DNA of 64,000 nucleotides from Tubiluchus corallicola. Taxonomy: Eukaryota > Priapulida > Priapulimorpha > Priapulimorphida > Tubiluchidae. The notes beneath the pieces are model-generated. The model did not search any database and was not told the DNA's origin. It worked only from the letters and a program-made list of their open reading frames with translations. Positions within the stretch are counted from its first letter, which is position 1; every line of letters begins with the position of its first letter. The translations under genes and the position numbers were made by a program. The stretch is taken from NCBI GenBank assembly GCA_030141605.1, contig JAQGDQ010000794.1:31097-95096 (forward strand). The letters are read 5' to 3'. Shown here one piece after another: positions 26,201 to 33,129 of the stretch.

Positions 26201-27067
26201 GTAAATGCAATGGGGAACTACTTGCTTGGGTGACGCAAAAGCTTGTTTTACTGTTTATAGACTAGAAAACACAATTCATGATAATGAACCACAAAAAAAC
26301 AGATAAGTGTTAGAATTACCTGAAGCTATACGCAGACTTGAAAGGGGTCATAGTAAAACTTGATAAATGCATACTGTATAGAAACATTGTACATGTGTCA
26401 TAATTATGCACCATGAACTAGTTTTATCTGTTGAAATACAAAGTGTTAAGAGATCAAAACAAACTTGTTCAAGCTTTGGTTGGTAAAAGAATCAAAATTC
26501 GTAGGTATGTGTCAGTTGCTGTGATACTTTGTGTAACAAAAAAATGCATAGCTTTTAGCACATGTTCAATATAACAGTTCTGTTTTGTTTGACTAAGATA
26601 TAAATGAATGTGATGCTACAAGCCCTACACACGACTGTGACCCTCTCTTTGCAAACTGCATAAACACAGATGGAAGTTTCACATGTGAGTGTATTGATGG
26701 GACAGTTGATGTGAGTGCAACAAATGCTACAGGAACTGAGTGCTCAGGTAATGCTTAGATTACATACACAAATGTGTTACATTTTGTTTACAATAATTTT
26801 GTTTACAATAATCTAAAACTCACGTTTGCAATAGAAGTAATTGTCATAATGATGTAGATGATAATGATGTCGAAACAATTCACTATTAATTTTTGGAAAA
26901 TTGCAGGTATTTTTGTCATTCAAGTACTAAGTGTTTTGGCAATTTAATTGAAAGTGTTCAAGGTGTTTTTTGCAGAAACTATCTTAGTTATTTTGTCAGA
27001 TGAAGAGAACCATGCACAAACATCAGCAACATTACTTAGATTACTTTGCTTAAATTCAAGAAACTAA
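5122..27067 (+). CDS. C-type lectin-like / EGF mosaic protein gene (three CTLDs, then an array of cbEGF exons)
   Basis: This is a multi-exon gene assembled from phase-consistent exons. Exons 1-3 (5122-8393) encode CTLD 1, exons 4-6 (9474-11269) CTLD 2, and exons 7-9 (12065-15302) CTLD 3. Up to 17 EGF exons of ~150 bp follow (16557-26747). Domain borders lie at phase 1, as is usual for shuffled extracellular modules. The CTLDs keep the terminal-cysteine signature (VCEYD, AVCEL, PICEL) but I see no EPN/QPD or WND sugar-binding motif, so Ca-dependent sugar binding is doubtful. The EGFs carry D-x-N-E-C and the C-x-N-x4-F-x-C-x-C beta-hydroxylation pattern typical of Ca-binding EGF. The signal peptide exon was not identified. 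The last coding exon is tentative, and a stop in the first EGF exon must be skipped for a full product. The likely product is secreted or membrane-attached; its function is unknown. Confidence 0.75.
6743..6894 (+). CDS. CTLD 1, exon 2
   Basis: It reads in phase with the previous exon (AC|C) and encodes the MWWLAITYDEVF core strand, then a WDDGDTYENLGGPEHW loop and MWTESWEP. The canonical WIG position is WWLAI. The donor is CCTG|GTACGT, phase 1. Confidence 0.75.
7134..8195. mobile_element. Nested pogo/Tigger-like MITE remnants in intron 2
   Basis: TAAGTCCTNGCTTAATG plus GTTAAACGAAGC phrases occur near 7134-7190, reversed near 7330-7405, forward again near 7672-7715 and reversed near 8120-8190. 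The pattern TAAGTCCTCGCTTAACGA followed by TTTAACGACG is like the ends of pogo/Tigger-class Tc1-mariner elements. No transposase ORF is present. Several copies seem nested. Confidence 0.5.
8223..8393 (+). CDS. CTLD 1, exon 3 (end of domain)
   Basis: It begins after TTTTTTCAG. It encodes EFCIVAELSYNYQWRKNVC and closes with VNVVCEYD, matching the C-terminal C..W...C....VCEY signature of a CTLD. A short linker follows, then G|GTTTGT at phase 1. Confidence 0.75.
8590..8645 (-). mobile_element. Truncated tRNA-like SINE head (candidate)
   Basis: On the minus strand the stretch contains TTTAGCCTAGTGGTAACGC, resembling a tRNA D-arm and A box. GTTTGCGTCTGGGAGGTCATGAG follows in pieces. The expected B box is lost, so it is at best a truncated tRNA-derived fragment in an intron. 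Confidence 0.35.
9474..9708 (+). CDS. CTLD 2, exon 4
   Basis: It starts G|GC GAT after TTAATTTAG. It encodes NQCPSGWTDY, SCLKVIQ, and a WSCWQEAEGLTASLAKVDSE segment followed by KLEAVGAEVDLAIG, the standard first half of a lectin domain. The donor is AAA|GTATGT at phase 2. Confidence 0.75.
10142..10272 (+). CDS. CTLD 2, exon 5
   Basis: It is in phase with exon 4 (AA|T). It encodes GLPKAWVGLTQYG, where WVGL is the WIGL core strand, and SGWTGIYNRLGTFE. The donor is GAAG|GTAAAT, phase 1. The acceptor TTTTTGTAAAG is weak, but the phase and domain logic fit. Confidence 0.7.
10290..10840 (-). repeat. Dispersed repeat family R1, inverted copy inside intron 5
   Basis: Read on the minus strand it matches 63100-63620 over several hundred bases. 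Shared phrases include CACTAGTTCTTCGC, CCTCTCAGTTCAGATGT, TTGAATTTTTATYTTAAAAC, ACTGAATATCTTACAGTAGC and GAAAGCGTTT-like parts. It looks non-coding. It is inserted between two lectin exons without touching the splice sites. Confidence 0.75.
11156..11269 (+). CDS. CTLD 2, exon 6 (end of domain)
   Basis: It starts after TAGCAG and encodes GVIVVSDLTTDTFVLENR, then EYAVCELPLPQT, the terminal cysteine strand of CTLD 2. The donor is ACAG|GTGAGA, phase 1. The last ~30 bases of this exon plus the donor are the apparent source of the minisatellite that follows directly. Confidence 0.75.
11270..11800. repeat. 43-bp minisatellite derived from the exon 6/intron 6 junction
   Basis: About 12 copies of a ~43-bp unit follow, each containing a TGTGAGGCACCACTGTTGCA part and GGCAGGTGAGACACTAT. 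The exon 6 end (CTGTGAGCTGCCCTTGCCAC then AGACAG|GTGAGACACTAT) aligns with the unit across the splice site. The array is therefore a tandem amplification of the junction, with a 5' splice-site-like CAG|GTGAG in nearly every copy. Confidence 0.9.
11903..11977. repeat. GTGA tetranucleotide microsatellite
   Basis: Nearly pure GTGA/GAGT units, with two GTAA variants at the edges. It lies in intron 6. Confidence 0.95.
12065..12275 (+). CDS. CTLD 3, exon 7
   Basis: It continues ACA G|TT AAG after TTTCAG. It encodes YNCTSGMHNGRSKCLEDG, then YLEAYMVCSSPRRLLEVTKP and DTIALLAMFNLSDYYDYG. The two cysteines and the SPRRLLEV strand correspond to the first half of a lectin domain, though it is more divergent than CTLD 1 and 2. 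The donor is GGATC|GTAAGT, phase 2. Confidence 0.7.
12285..12575. repeat. 30-bp minisatellite at the 5' end of intron 7
   Basis: The unit CATCTAAGCTATGAATTCTG plus ACTTTCATTT recurs about nine times with few changes. It begins less than 15 bases after the donor. It is open in one minus frame only because the unit length is a multiple of three. Confidence 0.9.
12656..12842 (+). CDS. CTLD 3, exon 8
   Basis: It is phase-linked (TC|G) and starts after TTACAG. It encodes NYGNVWLSPRS (VWL is the WIG-like core strand), NYETPDGRTVGVFDEW and TVEWLGYSLWKTE. It ends with TCCAAG|GTCTGT at phase 0. Confidence 0.7.
13160..13335. repeat. GGCATA hexanucleotide microsatellite
   Basis: Tandem ATAGGC units, with occasional ATAGAC and ATAGTC variants, lie in intron 8. 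Confidence 0.95.
13336..15205. other. Intron 8 remainder with pogo/Tigger-like fragments
   Basis: Most of this stretch is unassigned AT-rich intron. Near 14330-14420, GTGAAACAGCGAAAATACCGCG and CCCGCGAAACAGCGAG-type words resemble pogo/Tigger ends. From 14607 the phrase AGTAAGTTGTTGATTAACGA with CTCGTTTTAACGATGCTGAAC repeats the terminal motif seen at 7330-7405. No ORF belongs to these remnants. Confidence 0.45.
15206..15302 (+). CDS. CTLD 3, exon 9 (end of domain)
   Basis: It starts after TTTTTTCAG. It encodes NHCVAHYTTYNRMLYCYVNV and closes with RPICEL, the terminal strand of CTLD 3. The donor CCTG|GTATGT at phase 1 is compatible with every EGF exon downstream. Confidence 0.75.
16139..16205 (-). 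mobile_element. tRNA-derived SINE head or tRNA pseudogene
   Basis: On the minus strand the stretch reads GGTAGCTTAGTTGGTAGAGC (a near-perfect A box/D arm). An anticodon stem TGGGA/TCCCG follows around the loop GTAAAAA, then CGGGTTCAAATCCCA (B box/T arm). The acceptor halves flanking these arms do not pair, so it is not a working tRNA. The loop would give anticodon AAA. A SINE or a decayed tRNA are both possible. Confidence 0.7.
16557..16710 (+). pseudogene. EGF exon A1, frameshifted (stop-containing)
   Basis: The acceptor and donor are intact, but the exon is 154 bp rather than 150. After FTC a GGGACAG-like duplication replaces two bases (net +4), so the frame runs into TGA at TGT GGG ACA GTG TAT TGA. 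Because the flanking exons are both phase 1, skipping A1 restores the frame. It may be a dead exon, a regulated poison exon, or an assembly error. Confidence 0.85.
16805..17452 (+). pseudogene. Decayed EGF exons A' and B' of unit 1 (pattern repeats in every unit)
   Basis: A' (about 16805-16948) aligns with exon A (GATGCAAGTACTTCAATTAA, CCAAATGCTACAGCAACTAT) but has lost most cysteine codons, the donor GT and the open frame. B' (about 17276-17452) aligns with B (NEYDTSNPIYDCD in translation) and soon meets stops. The same lesions recur at the same offsets in the other units: A' near 18063, 19317, 20577, 21836, 23094, 24352 and 25580; B' about 230-240 bases after each B exon start, shortened in unit 7. 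Confidence 0.85.
17032..17181 (+). CDS. cbEGF exon B1
   Basis: 150 bp, phase 1-1. It encodes DLSECDVSNPIHDCDPILAN, then CTNTNGSFICQC and the PNATGTSCS end. All six cysteines are present, with the Asn-hydroxylation pattern and N-glycosylation sequons (NCT, NGS, NAT). Confidence 0.85.
17819..17968 (+). CDS. cbEGF exon A2
   Basis: It encodes DINECDAASPTHDCD, LLFANC, then CINTDGSFTCEC and GTVDVSAPNATGTQCS. It has six cysteines and one NAT sequon. It is the first intact A-type EGF and would follow B1. Confidence 0.85.
18289..18438 (+). CDS. cbEGF exon B2
   Basis: It encodes DLNECDVSNPIHDCDPILAN with the full six-cysteine pattern. It ends NATGASCS. Phase 1-1. Confidence 0.85.
19076..19225 (+). 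CDS. cbEGF exon A3
   Basis: Same as A2 except CMNTDGSFTCEC. Six cysteines, phase 1-1. Confidence 0.85.
19546..19695 (+). CDS. cbEGF exon B3
   Basis: Six-cysteine B-type EGF ending NATGTSCS, phase 1-1. Nearly identical to B2. Confidence 0.85.
20335..20484 (+). CDS. cbEGF exon A4
   Basis: A-type EGF with CTNTDGSFTCEC and GTVAVSAPNATGTKCS. This A4-type ending is shared with A7, suggesting copies made by longer-range duplication. Confidence 0.85.
20806..20955 (+). CDS. cbEGF exon B4
   Basis: B-type EGF with NPVHDCD and GSFLCQC. Six cysteines, phase 1-1. Confidence 0.85.
21594..21743 (+). CDS. cbEGF exon A5
   Basis: Almost identical to A3, as are its flanking introns. This suggests unit 5 was copied from unit 3 or the reverse. 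Six cysteines. Confidence 0.85.
22064..22213 (+). CDS. EGF exon B5, fifth cysteine replaced by Gly
   Basis: The B-type EGF reads FICQG instead of FICQC because TGT has become GGT. The C5-C6 disulfide and the hydroxylation pattern are lost. The frame and splice sites are intact. Also SKPVHDCD instead of SNPVHDCD. Confidence 0.85.
22852..23001 (+). CDS. cbEGF exon A6
   Basis: Intact A-type EGF with CMNTDGSFTCEC and a TQCS end. Phase 1-1. Confidence 0.85.
23322..23471 (+). CDS. EGF exon B6, fifth cysteine replaced by Gly
   Basis: It carries the same FICQG change as B5, so the substitution was spread by duplication or conversion. Otherwise intact. Confidence 0.85.
24110..24259 (+). CDS. cbEGF exon A7
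   Basis: A-type EGF like A4 (CTNTDGSFTCEC, VAVSAPNATGTKCS). Six cysteines, phase 1-1. Confidence 0.85.
24582..24731 (+). CDS. cbEGF exon B7
   Basis: B-type EGF with ADCTNTNGSF and a TSCP end. Six cysteines. The following B' region is shortened, which makes unit 8 start about 30 bp early. Confidence 0.85.
25338..25487 (+). CDS. EGF exon A8, last cysteine replaced by Phe
   Basis: The end reads ATETKFS where other copies have ATGTKCS: TGC has become TTC, so the sixth cysteine is lost. The frame and splice sites are kept. Confidence 0.85.
25809..25958 (+). CDS. cbEGF exon B8
   Basis: B-type EGF with FICRC and GTLDVSGPNATGTSCS. Six cysteines, phase 1-1. Confidence 0.85.
26598..26747 (+). CDS. 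cbEGF exon A9, last EGF exon
   Basis: A-type EGF DINECDATSPTHDCD with CINTDGSFTCEC and TGTECS. The donor is GCTCAG|GTAATG. The downstream sequence diverges from the cassette at once, so this is the end of the array. Confidence 0.85.
26976..27067 (+). CDS. Candidate terminal exon of the CTLD/EGF gene
   Basis: After TTTTTTGCAG a phase-1-compatible reading gives ETILVILSDEENHAQTSATL and a few more residues before TAA. It has no membrane anchor. Only the acceptor and phase support it; no poly(A) signal AATAAA was seen in the next several hundred bases. The true 3' end may lie elsewhere. Confidence 0.3.
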
Positions 27068-27900
27068 TTTCCATTTTTCCCAGTTTCTCAACAGCTTTTG
27101 TATTCATATCAATTTTTTGAAACCCAAAACATGAAATCCAAACCACCTTCTTAAATTGACCACGGTAAGTGACTTTTTTGTTGCTTTATATTTGTTGGAT
27201 GATGCCAAGTCCTAATATGGGCATGCATGCGTATCAAAGGATGCTACCAAGTATTGATAGTTAAATATGTCATCAAGCTGTTTTTAAATTAACTAAATCA
27301 TAGAACGTTTTAAACAACTCTGTAAATGCTTTTACTTCTGAAATGCTAGTGCATAGAAAAATAGCCAGCGTAGTCTTGCAGGAATGCAGCTAGCCTTTGG
27401 GAGCATGTAGGCCCATTCCTCACCTCTAAATGTCTTCTATGCATGAAACCGTTCATCCGTATGTTTGTTTTTTCCATTCATTTCCTATCCACATAAGTTG
27501 ACTTCTTGTATCGAATTGAAACCTAATGATGGTAAAGAGACAATATTAGTAGAAACATCAGTTGGTAATTGACTTAATGAAAAGGTAAGTGATCTAACTG
27601 CAATATTCCTTAAGTCTCTGCGAAGAGCACTCCTAAAATCCAAAATCACTTTCCAGTTTCATCGCCATCCTTTATACGACTACCGCGCACATTCAAACCA
27701 GTCACTAAATGATTAACTGATAACAAAAGGGGTGTTCATCCACTGCTAGGTAACTCTTGTGGCGGCTGACAATACTGCTGAGATGCTGCGCTATGTACCG
27801 GGGGTGAGAGAGCCTTCTACATTCTGAAAAACTAAGTATGTCAATGTCTAGCAAAATATCTAAAAAAATTCACTTGTATGTTGTCCTACTTTTGACTTGC
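27068..27900. other. No gene seen
   Basis: Unassigned AT-rich sequence with short ORFs only. Confidence 0.5.
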
Positions 27901-27904
27901 TTGC

Positions 27905-28045
27905 GGTGATTGCTTGCAGCACCCATGGTAATTGCTTGCAGCATTCATGGTGATTGCTTGCAGCACCCATGGCAATTGCTTGCAGCATCCATGGTGATTG
28001 CTTGCAGCATCCATGGTGATTGCTTGCAGCACCAATGGTGATTTA
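27905..28045. repeat. 21-bp minisatellite with GCTTGCAG core
   Basis: About six copies of GATTGCTTGCAGCACCCATGG with small changes. The TTGCTTGCAG part resembles a 3' splice site. It lies just downstream of the lectin gene. Confidence 0.9.
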
Positions 28046-29013
28046 ACGTGTCTTGGCAGTTTTGCAGCATTTTAGGTAATGTCGAACAAAATTTGTAACC
28101 GGAACCTATCCTAATGAATATTCGGGTTGCAAAATGCAGCGCGAAGTTAACGTGTTTGACACCCCTCTGAATAGGGCAAACCTGTTCAGAAGTCGCTTTG
28201 CCATGATCGTTGTTAATTAGGTGTTACATATTTTTGCACAACATAGTTTTCCTGTAAACTCCTTAATATATATCTCTGTTAATTTGGTTGGAATGTGTAG
28301 GAGAGTGTGAACGTATGCGTGTGACCACTGCTACTAGACACTACTAGACAGCAATCTTCGCTGTGACATTGAGACAAAATGAGAATTCGTTTGCATTTCT
28401 TCACGTAGTTGGCGTTGACGCCAATTTCACGCACGCGCCGTAGTTTCGCCACCGCGCCACGTTTAAAATGTGTTTGCGACAAATTATTTACCTTTTTTGT
28501 GAAAGTTTTGCTTTTCTTCGAGAAAGAAACATGAAGACTTGATGGCAAACGGTAAGCAAATTTATTTCCGACTTTTTGACACGCAAGCGCTCCATAAATA
28601 CGAACAGTATGGGCGTTTCGGTACTGATAATATTTTTTATCATTAATTATTATTAATTATTTATTATCGTAGTCTAATAATATATTTTATCATTAAAGTT
28701 TGTCTCTGAGTTAAATTATTCTGACTGTTAATACGTGCCTGACCAGATGTGTTTACCTGAAAGTCAGGATGTAGTTAATTTGTTTTGCATGCTATCTATC
28801 CAGGAGGCAGGCAGGAACAGTTAACAAAGCAGCTCGTTGAGTAGCATTAGCGTCTTTCCAAAAAAGACTGTTAGTTAACATAATCTAGTCTTGTTATATT
28901 GTTGATATTGTATACTGTTATTTTATACTGATATATTCTATTGACTGTTGCTTTTCAGAAAGTTTATATTCAAGTTGTTTCATTTTTCTCGAGGTTTCCA
29001 TTTTCAGAGAAAA
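28046..29013. other. Flank of the transposase-type gene, no ORF recognised
   Basis: Contains a GC-richer patch near 28430-28470 and an AT-rich patch near 28610-28700. It may include the 5' end of the element that follows. No terminal repeat could be paired. Confidence 0.4.
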
Positions 29014-30760
29014 TGGACTTCAGGCCGAACATCAGACCAAACCTGCGTCGTTTATGGAATGGCAACCTGATATTCAACAATTCTTCGGAGGCAGAGGCTG
29101 TGAAGAAAAGTGGAACAGCAAGAAGGCAAGTTCGCATGGCTGCCCTTGATGCTGAAACTGTGCACAACAATGCTATCAAAGAGGTTGAAAGAATGGGTGC
29201 CAACGTAAAGGACAGGGTAAGTAATAAAAATTACATATTTCAATTTTTTTATTTTGTTAACGCACCACAGGCAGTGTTAGCTTTCCCGACTTTATAAACT
29301 CTGCTGTATGCACTTTCATGATTTATAAATTTATTAAGAATGCCTATATGAAACTATTTTATTTTTACAGATCTCCGTTCTTAGACAGTACCGACTTCAG
29401 TTTGGGCAATACCACGGTCAGTCAATGAAATGGTTAGTTGAGAATGCTTTGGGTTATGCATTGTACGTGGTGAGGTCAATGAAACATGAGCCAATGTGTG
29501 ACACACCATTGTCAAGAAATAAGTATGCTTTGAAGGAGTATCTAATGCTTCAACCAGAACTGAAAGACGAGGTTGAAAAAGCCCAGTGAAGAAGGAACTT
29601 CCAGATGTTCGACCACCTATACCACGACGTCCTGATTTGCCAGCAGCATTAGGAGCTCCGCCCAAGTCACCAGAGAGGATGCCTGATCCGGATGAGGCGA
29701 CTTCATCAGAGAGAATAGAGATTTCGACTGAGACGAAGGAAGGCAGAGTCCGACTGACGAGGTCCTCAGCAAATCTGGCTGAAATAACTGGTAAGTAACA
29801 TTTCTTTTTTATTTTAATACTAACATGCCTTGTGTGCACTTGTGTGAAGGTGTTGTTATTATGTATACTAAATAATATATTTTTACAGCACGTACTGTGC
29901 GTGTCGTGTTAGAAGACATAGCACAACGTGGTCAACTACAACATGCACCACCCCCAGTTGAGCCAGTTTTTTTGTACCTCATGTGTTCTTGCTAAGTTTT
30001 AGAAACTGAACTTTGACTATAGTATGAATATGTTGAATATAGTGCTTGAATACAGTGTTTATATAATTTTAACACTGTTTTTATTTCTCTGTAGAGTCTT
30101 TTGCCTCCAGCTTGGAGAAAAGACATACCAAAGAGGGAACAGGCGTGGATCTCTAAAGCTGCTTTTATCTTTGGACCTGGTGGTAAACGCCATACTAAAG
30201 TTGCGGCATGCTGCCCTGGAGTACTTCAGCAAATCGATGTAGGTCACCGTTCGCAGTTTCCTGCACTACTAACATAGAGGTTAGTTGTTATAATTATATT
30301 TTAGTTTTTGTGTTCTGTGCATTTTTTAAAAAAACAATTGTCTGGGTTTGTTATGTCTTGACATTTTGTTGACTATAACCCAAGAACACAATATCTTATG
30401 TGACCTTTTTTCCAGGTATGCATATAGCAAGCATTTGCTGATATTGTTGAGAGAGAGAAGTACGGGGAATACGTCAACGCAGTTATACACAAAACTCTTG
30501 GAACCTCACTGAAGCATGGTTAGCAAAAACAGCACAATACCTGACAGCATGCGAACCATTTGCTTCATCCATGATAACACCGGTGAGGTTTGCGGCTATT
30601 CCTGAAATGCCATCTCTGCCAACTCCAAAATGTCTTCTGAGTGTCTATGCTCTCCACGTTCTTCACAGGCTAAGTTGTGAAGAAGTTGGCTGGCCAAGGT
30701 GCCGACACTGCAGCTTGAGTTACAAATGTTGGTGACGATCCTTGCAATGAGCTTGGACAA

Positions 30761-31352
30761 GTGCTCATATCTGTTGCCACGTGTGCAGAAGGTGTTGGAT
30801 TGACGGAGATGGCTGCTGGACTGATGAGACGTTACAGCGAGGCGAACCAAGATCCACCACATCTGATGTACGTGGACAGGGACTGCTGTTCATCAACAGG
30901 AACAAGAAGTAAGACACATGCCATGTTTGCCATGTTTCACTTGTGGAAGAACCTGATTGTTCGGCTAGATGTCTACCACTTCATTAGAAGAATAGGATCC
31001 TGCGTTCTCGAGTCTCATCAGCTGTATGCACCATTCATGAGGCAAATCTCAGCAGCCATATTCGAGTGGGATGACAAGGATGTGCAAAATCTCATCAAAG
31101 CTAAATGCTCAGAGCTGGAGAAGCAGCGCATTTCACTATCCAATGCTAATATCAGAAGACAGAATCATCGAAGTCTTTTCTGGAGAACAAGGCAAGGACA
31201 CCATGGGCGTTCCTCTTGTCGATGGTCCGCGTATGAGGACAGAATGGGCCGAACAAAAACGTCATGTGAGCTGTCTGCAAGATCCACCAAAACTACCGGC
31301 TCTACTCTCAGACAGGCACTGTGAGAAAAGATGTCATCCTGCCAGTATATAG
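30761..31352 (+). pseudogene. Conserved core of the transposase-type gene
   Basis: This is the best-preserved part. It shows AEGVGLTEMAAGLMRRYSEA, LMYVDRDCCSS, LIVRLDVYHFIRRIG, ESHQLYAPFMRQISAAIFEW and, after a frame change near 31150, MGVPLVDGPRMRTEW and SCLQDPPKLP. The YVDRDCC and RLDVYHF motifs contain acidic residues in the positions expected for an RNase-H-fold (DDE-type) nuclease. That is my inference, not a demonstrated activity. A further exon (31542-31763) gives GTSGNQTHFQAYLLEGIVKW and NEDRAAASVS. Confidence 0.7.
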
Positions 31353-32573
31353 ATGTGCACGTAGCTCAACATCTTTGGAGTCTTTTCATAGCCATCTCGT
31401 CAACTTCATCCCAGGTATTAATTCAAATGTTTTGGTGATAAATGACATGAATTTATTGGTTTATCAATTATTATAACATGCATTTTCCAGGGCTCCTTCT
31501 TTTTGGTATTTAGTATTAATTTCTATATATTGCAATTTCAGGAACGAGTGGAAATCAAACGCACTTCCAAGCTTACCTGTTGGAAGGTATTGTGAAATGG
31601 AACGAGGATAGGGCTGCTGCTTCAGTTAGTACCACCACGAAAATTTCTCAGCAGACTTTCAGCGGTGAATTGAAGCAGACAGTGAATGAACTGAACAGGA
31701 AGGTTTTTGGATGCGATTATGATTCTTCATATCAAGCACCAGCACCAGAAAAATACACAGGTTTGTAATATTGCATTACTTTAATTTGTTCAACATGTTC
31801 AGTTTAATATTATTGTGCCTGACGTGTCAAATGTGTATTTATTGTCTCAGTTTTAATTACAATTTCTTTTTATAGGTGAGCTGATAGGCATAGAATACCT
31901 CTTCTCGCAAACTGGTAAAGTCTTGAAGCCACCTTCGTTTGACCCTGACGTGAAAGATGAAGAGGAAGATGAAGTTGACGAAGAAGACGAGGCAGTACTG
32001 GAGCCTGTGGAGGACATCGAAGCGGAGGATCAAATACTAGCATCAATTAAAGAATAACTTGATCAGTTTTTCGACGAAGGAGATTCTGATGCAACTGAAA
32101 CCTACGAAGTGGAAGCAGAAGAAGAAGTGCAAGTGCAACCAGAGAAAGTGCAAGAAGTGCAACTAGGTGAAGCCATACTTTCAGCTTCAACTGGCATAAG
32201 TCCCAGCTGATGAAGGGCTGCAATGTGGATGAAGGGATGATGTTGGAGGCAATGTGGGGCAAGCTCAGTGGCCAAGTGCAAGCAGGCTAGTTGAAGCCCT
32301 CTGTCTGAAGCTGTGCATTCTCCATCCACATCCACTGAAGTCTCCAAAAACTCCACTTTAGACCATTACCAGATGGAGGCTCATTCTAGATGATTATGGC
32401 CAAATCCAGGAACTGCTGTCCTCAAATCCAAAGGTGCAGGCTCACACCACGCTGCAGCTGTTTTACATCAATCACATCAATCAAACTCTGATCAAAAACT
32501 GGTAAGTTTGCAGCGCATTTTTATTTTTGACAATTTCACTGTTTAAAAACTATGACTTATACTGCATTTGGAT

Positions 32574-32576
32574 GTG

Positions 32577-32648
<72 letters not shown>
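32574..32648. repeat. TA/CA dinucleotide microsatellite
   Basis: A short TA run passes into about 30 CA units. It sits in an intron of the decayed transposase-type gene. Confidence 0.95.
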
Positions 32649-32651
<3 letters not shown>

Positions 32652-32957
32652 TTATTGTAATATTGTCCTTGTAGGTTCAATATTGAGGCATTTGTAAGAA
32701 AGCGGAAGTTGCCTGATGATGCTGACAAACCACCAAGTGTGCCTCACTCAACAGCATACAGACATCGTCACATGCGAGAAGAGGGGCAATCTCCGAAGTA
32801 GAAGCGACTGAAGGCTTCCAATTATTGCAAGAAATGTGGCTTCGATTCAGCGTGGATACCTTTTCTGTCCAAACGAAGGTATTCCATACGAGCAATGGTT
32901 GGAAGACGTCCTTGTCCAGATACCTGCAAAGAAAAAGCAAAGGAGGAGGAGGAGGTG

Positions 32958-33129
32958 TCAAAACCCGTACCGTATGGAATTTAATGTATGAAGGCCGCAC
33001 GTTTGAGGTTGCTGGGACACACGTTGTGTATTTTTTGTGTGTGTCTTCATTGGAGAAAGAACTAATCGTTTAGGTGTCAAAACCCGTACCATTTGGAATT
33101 TACAGCACGAAGGCCGCACGTTTGAGGTT
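32958..33129 (+). repeat. 56-bp direct repeat
   Basis: GTGTCAAAACCCGTACC...GAAGGCCGCACGTTTGAGGTT occurs at 32958-33012 and again at 33074-33129, with few differences. It spans the end of the transposase-type reading frame and may mark a local duplication or element boundary. Confidence 0.85.

Larger units (their letters stand above)
16557..26747 (+). repeat. ~1.26-kb tandem EGF cassette, eight units plus a final A exon
   Basis: A exons start at 16557, 17819, 19076, 20335, 21594, 22852, 24110, 25338 and 26598, giving spacings of 1228-1262 bp. Each unit has the order A (intact EGF exon), A' (decayed EGF), B (intact EGF exon), B' (decayed EGF). Introns are as similar between units as the exons, differing at scattered bases only. 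This indicates recent segmental duplication or gene conversion of a four-exon ancestral cassette. Confidence 0.95.
29014..32960 (+). pseudogene. Decayed transposase-type gene (DUF6729-like, multi-exon)
   Basis: It resembles a large protein family that I know from fish and mollusc genomes as DUF6729-like or transposon-associated. Recognisable parts, in order: MDFRPNIRPN start (29014-29216), LRQYRLQFGQYHGQSMKWLV (29371-29589), a proline-rich linker (29586-29790), exon 29889 onward (ARTVRVVLEDIAQRG), exon 30095 onward (VAACCPGVLQQIDVGHRSQF), LLRERSTGNTSTQLY near 30445, the core at 30761-31350, an acidic tail (31876-32056), and C-terminal TRWRLILDDYGQIQELLSS near 32363-32500. Several GT-AG introns survive. 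Breaks include a TGA at 29587, frame changes near 30505 and 31150, an in-frame TGA at about 30718, and a likely internal deletion near 30670. I infer an old, immobile copy. Confidence 0.7.
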
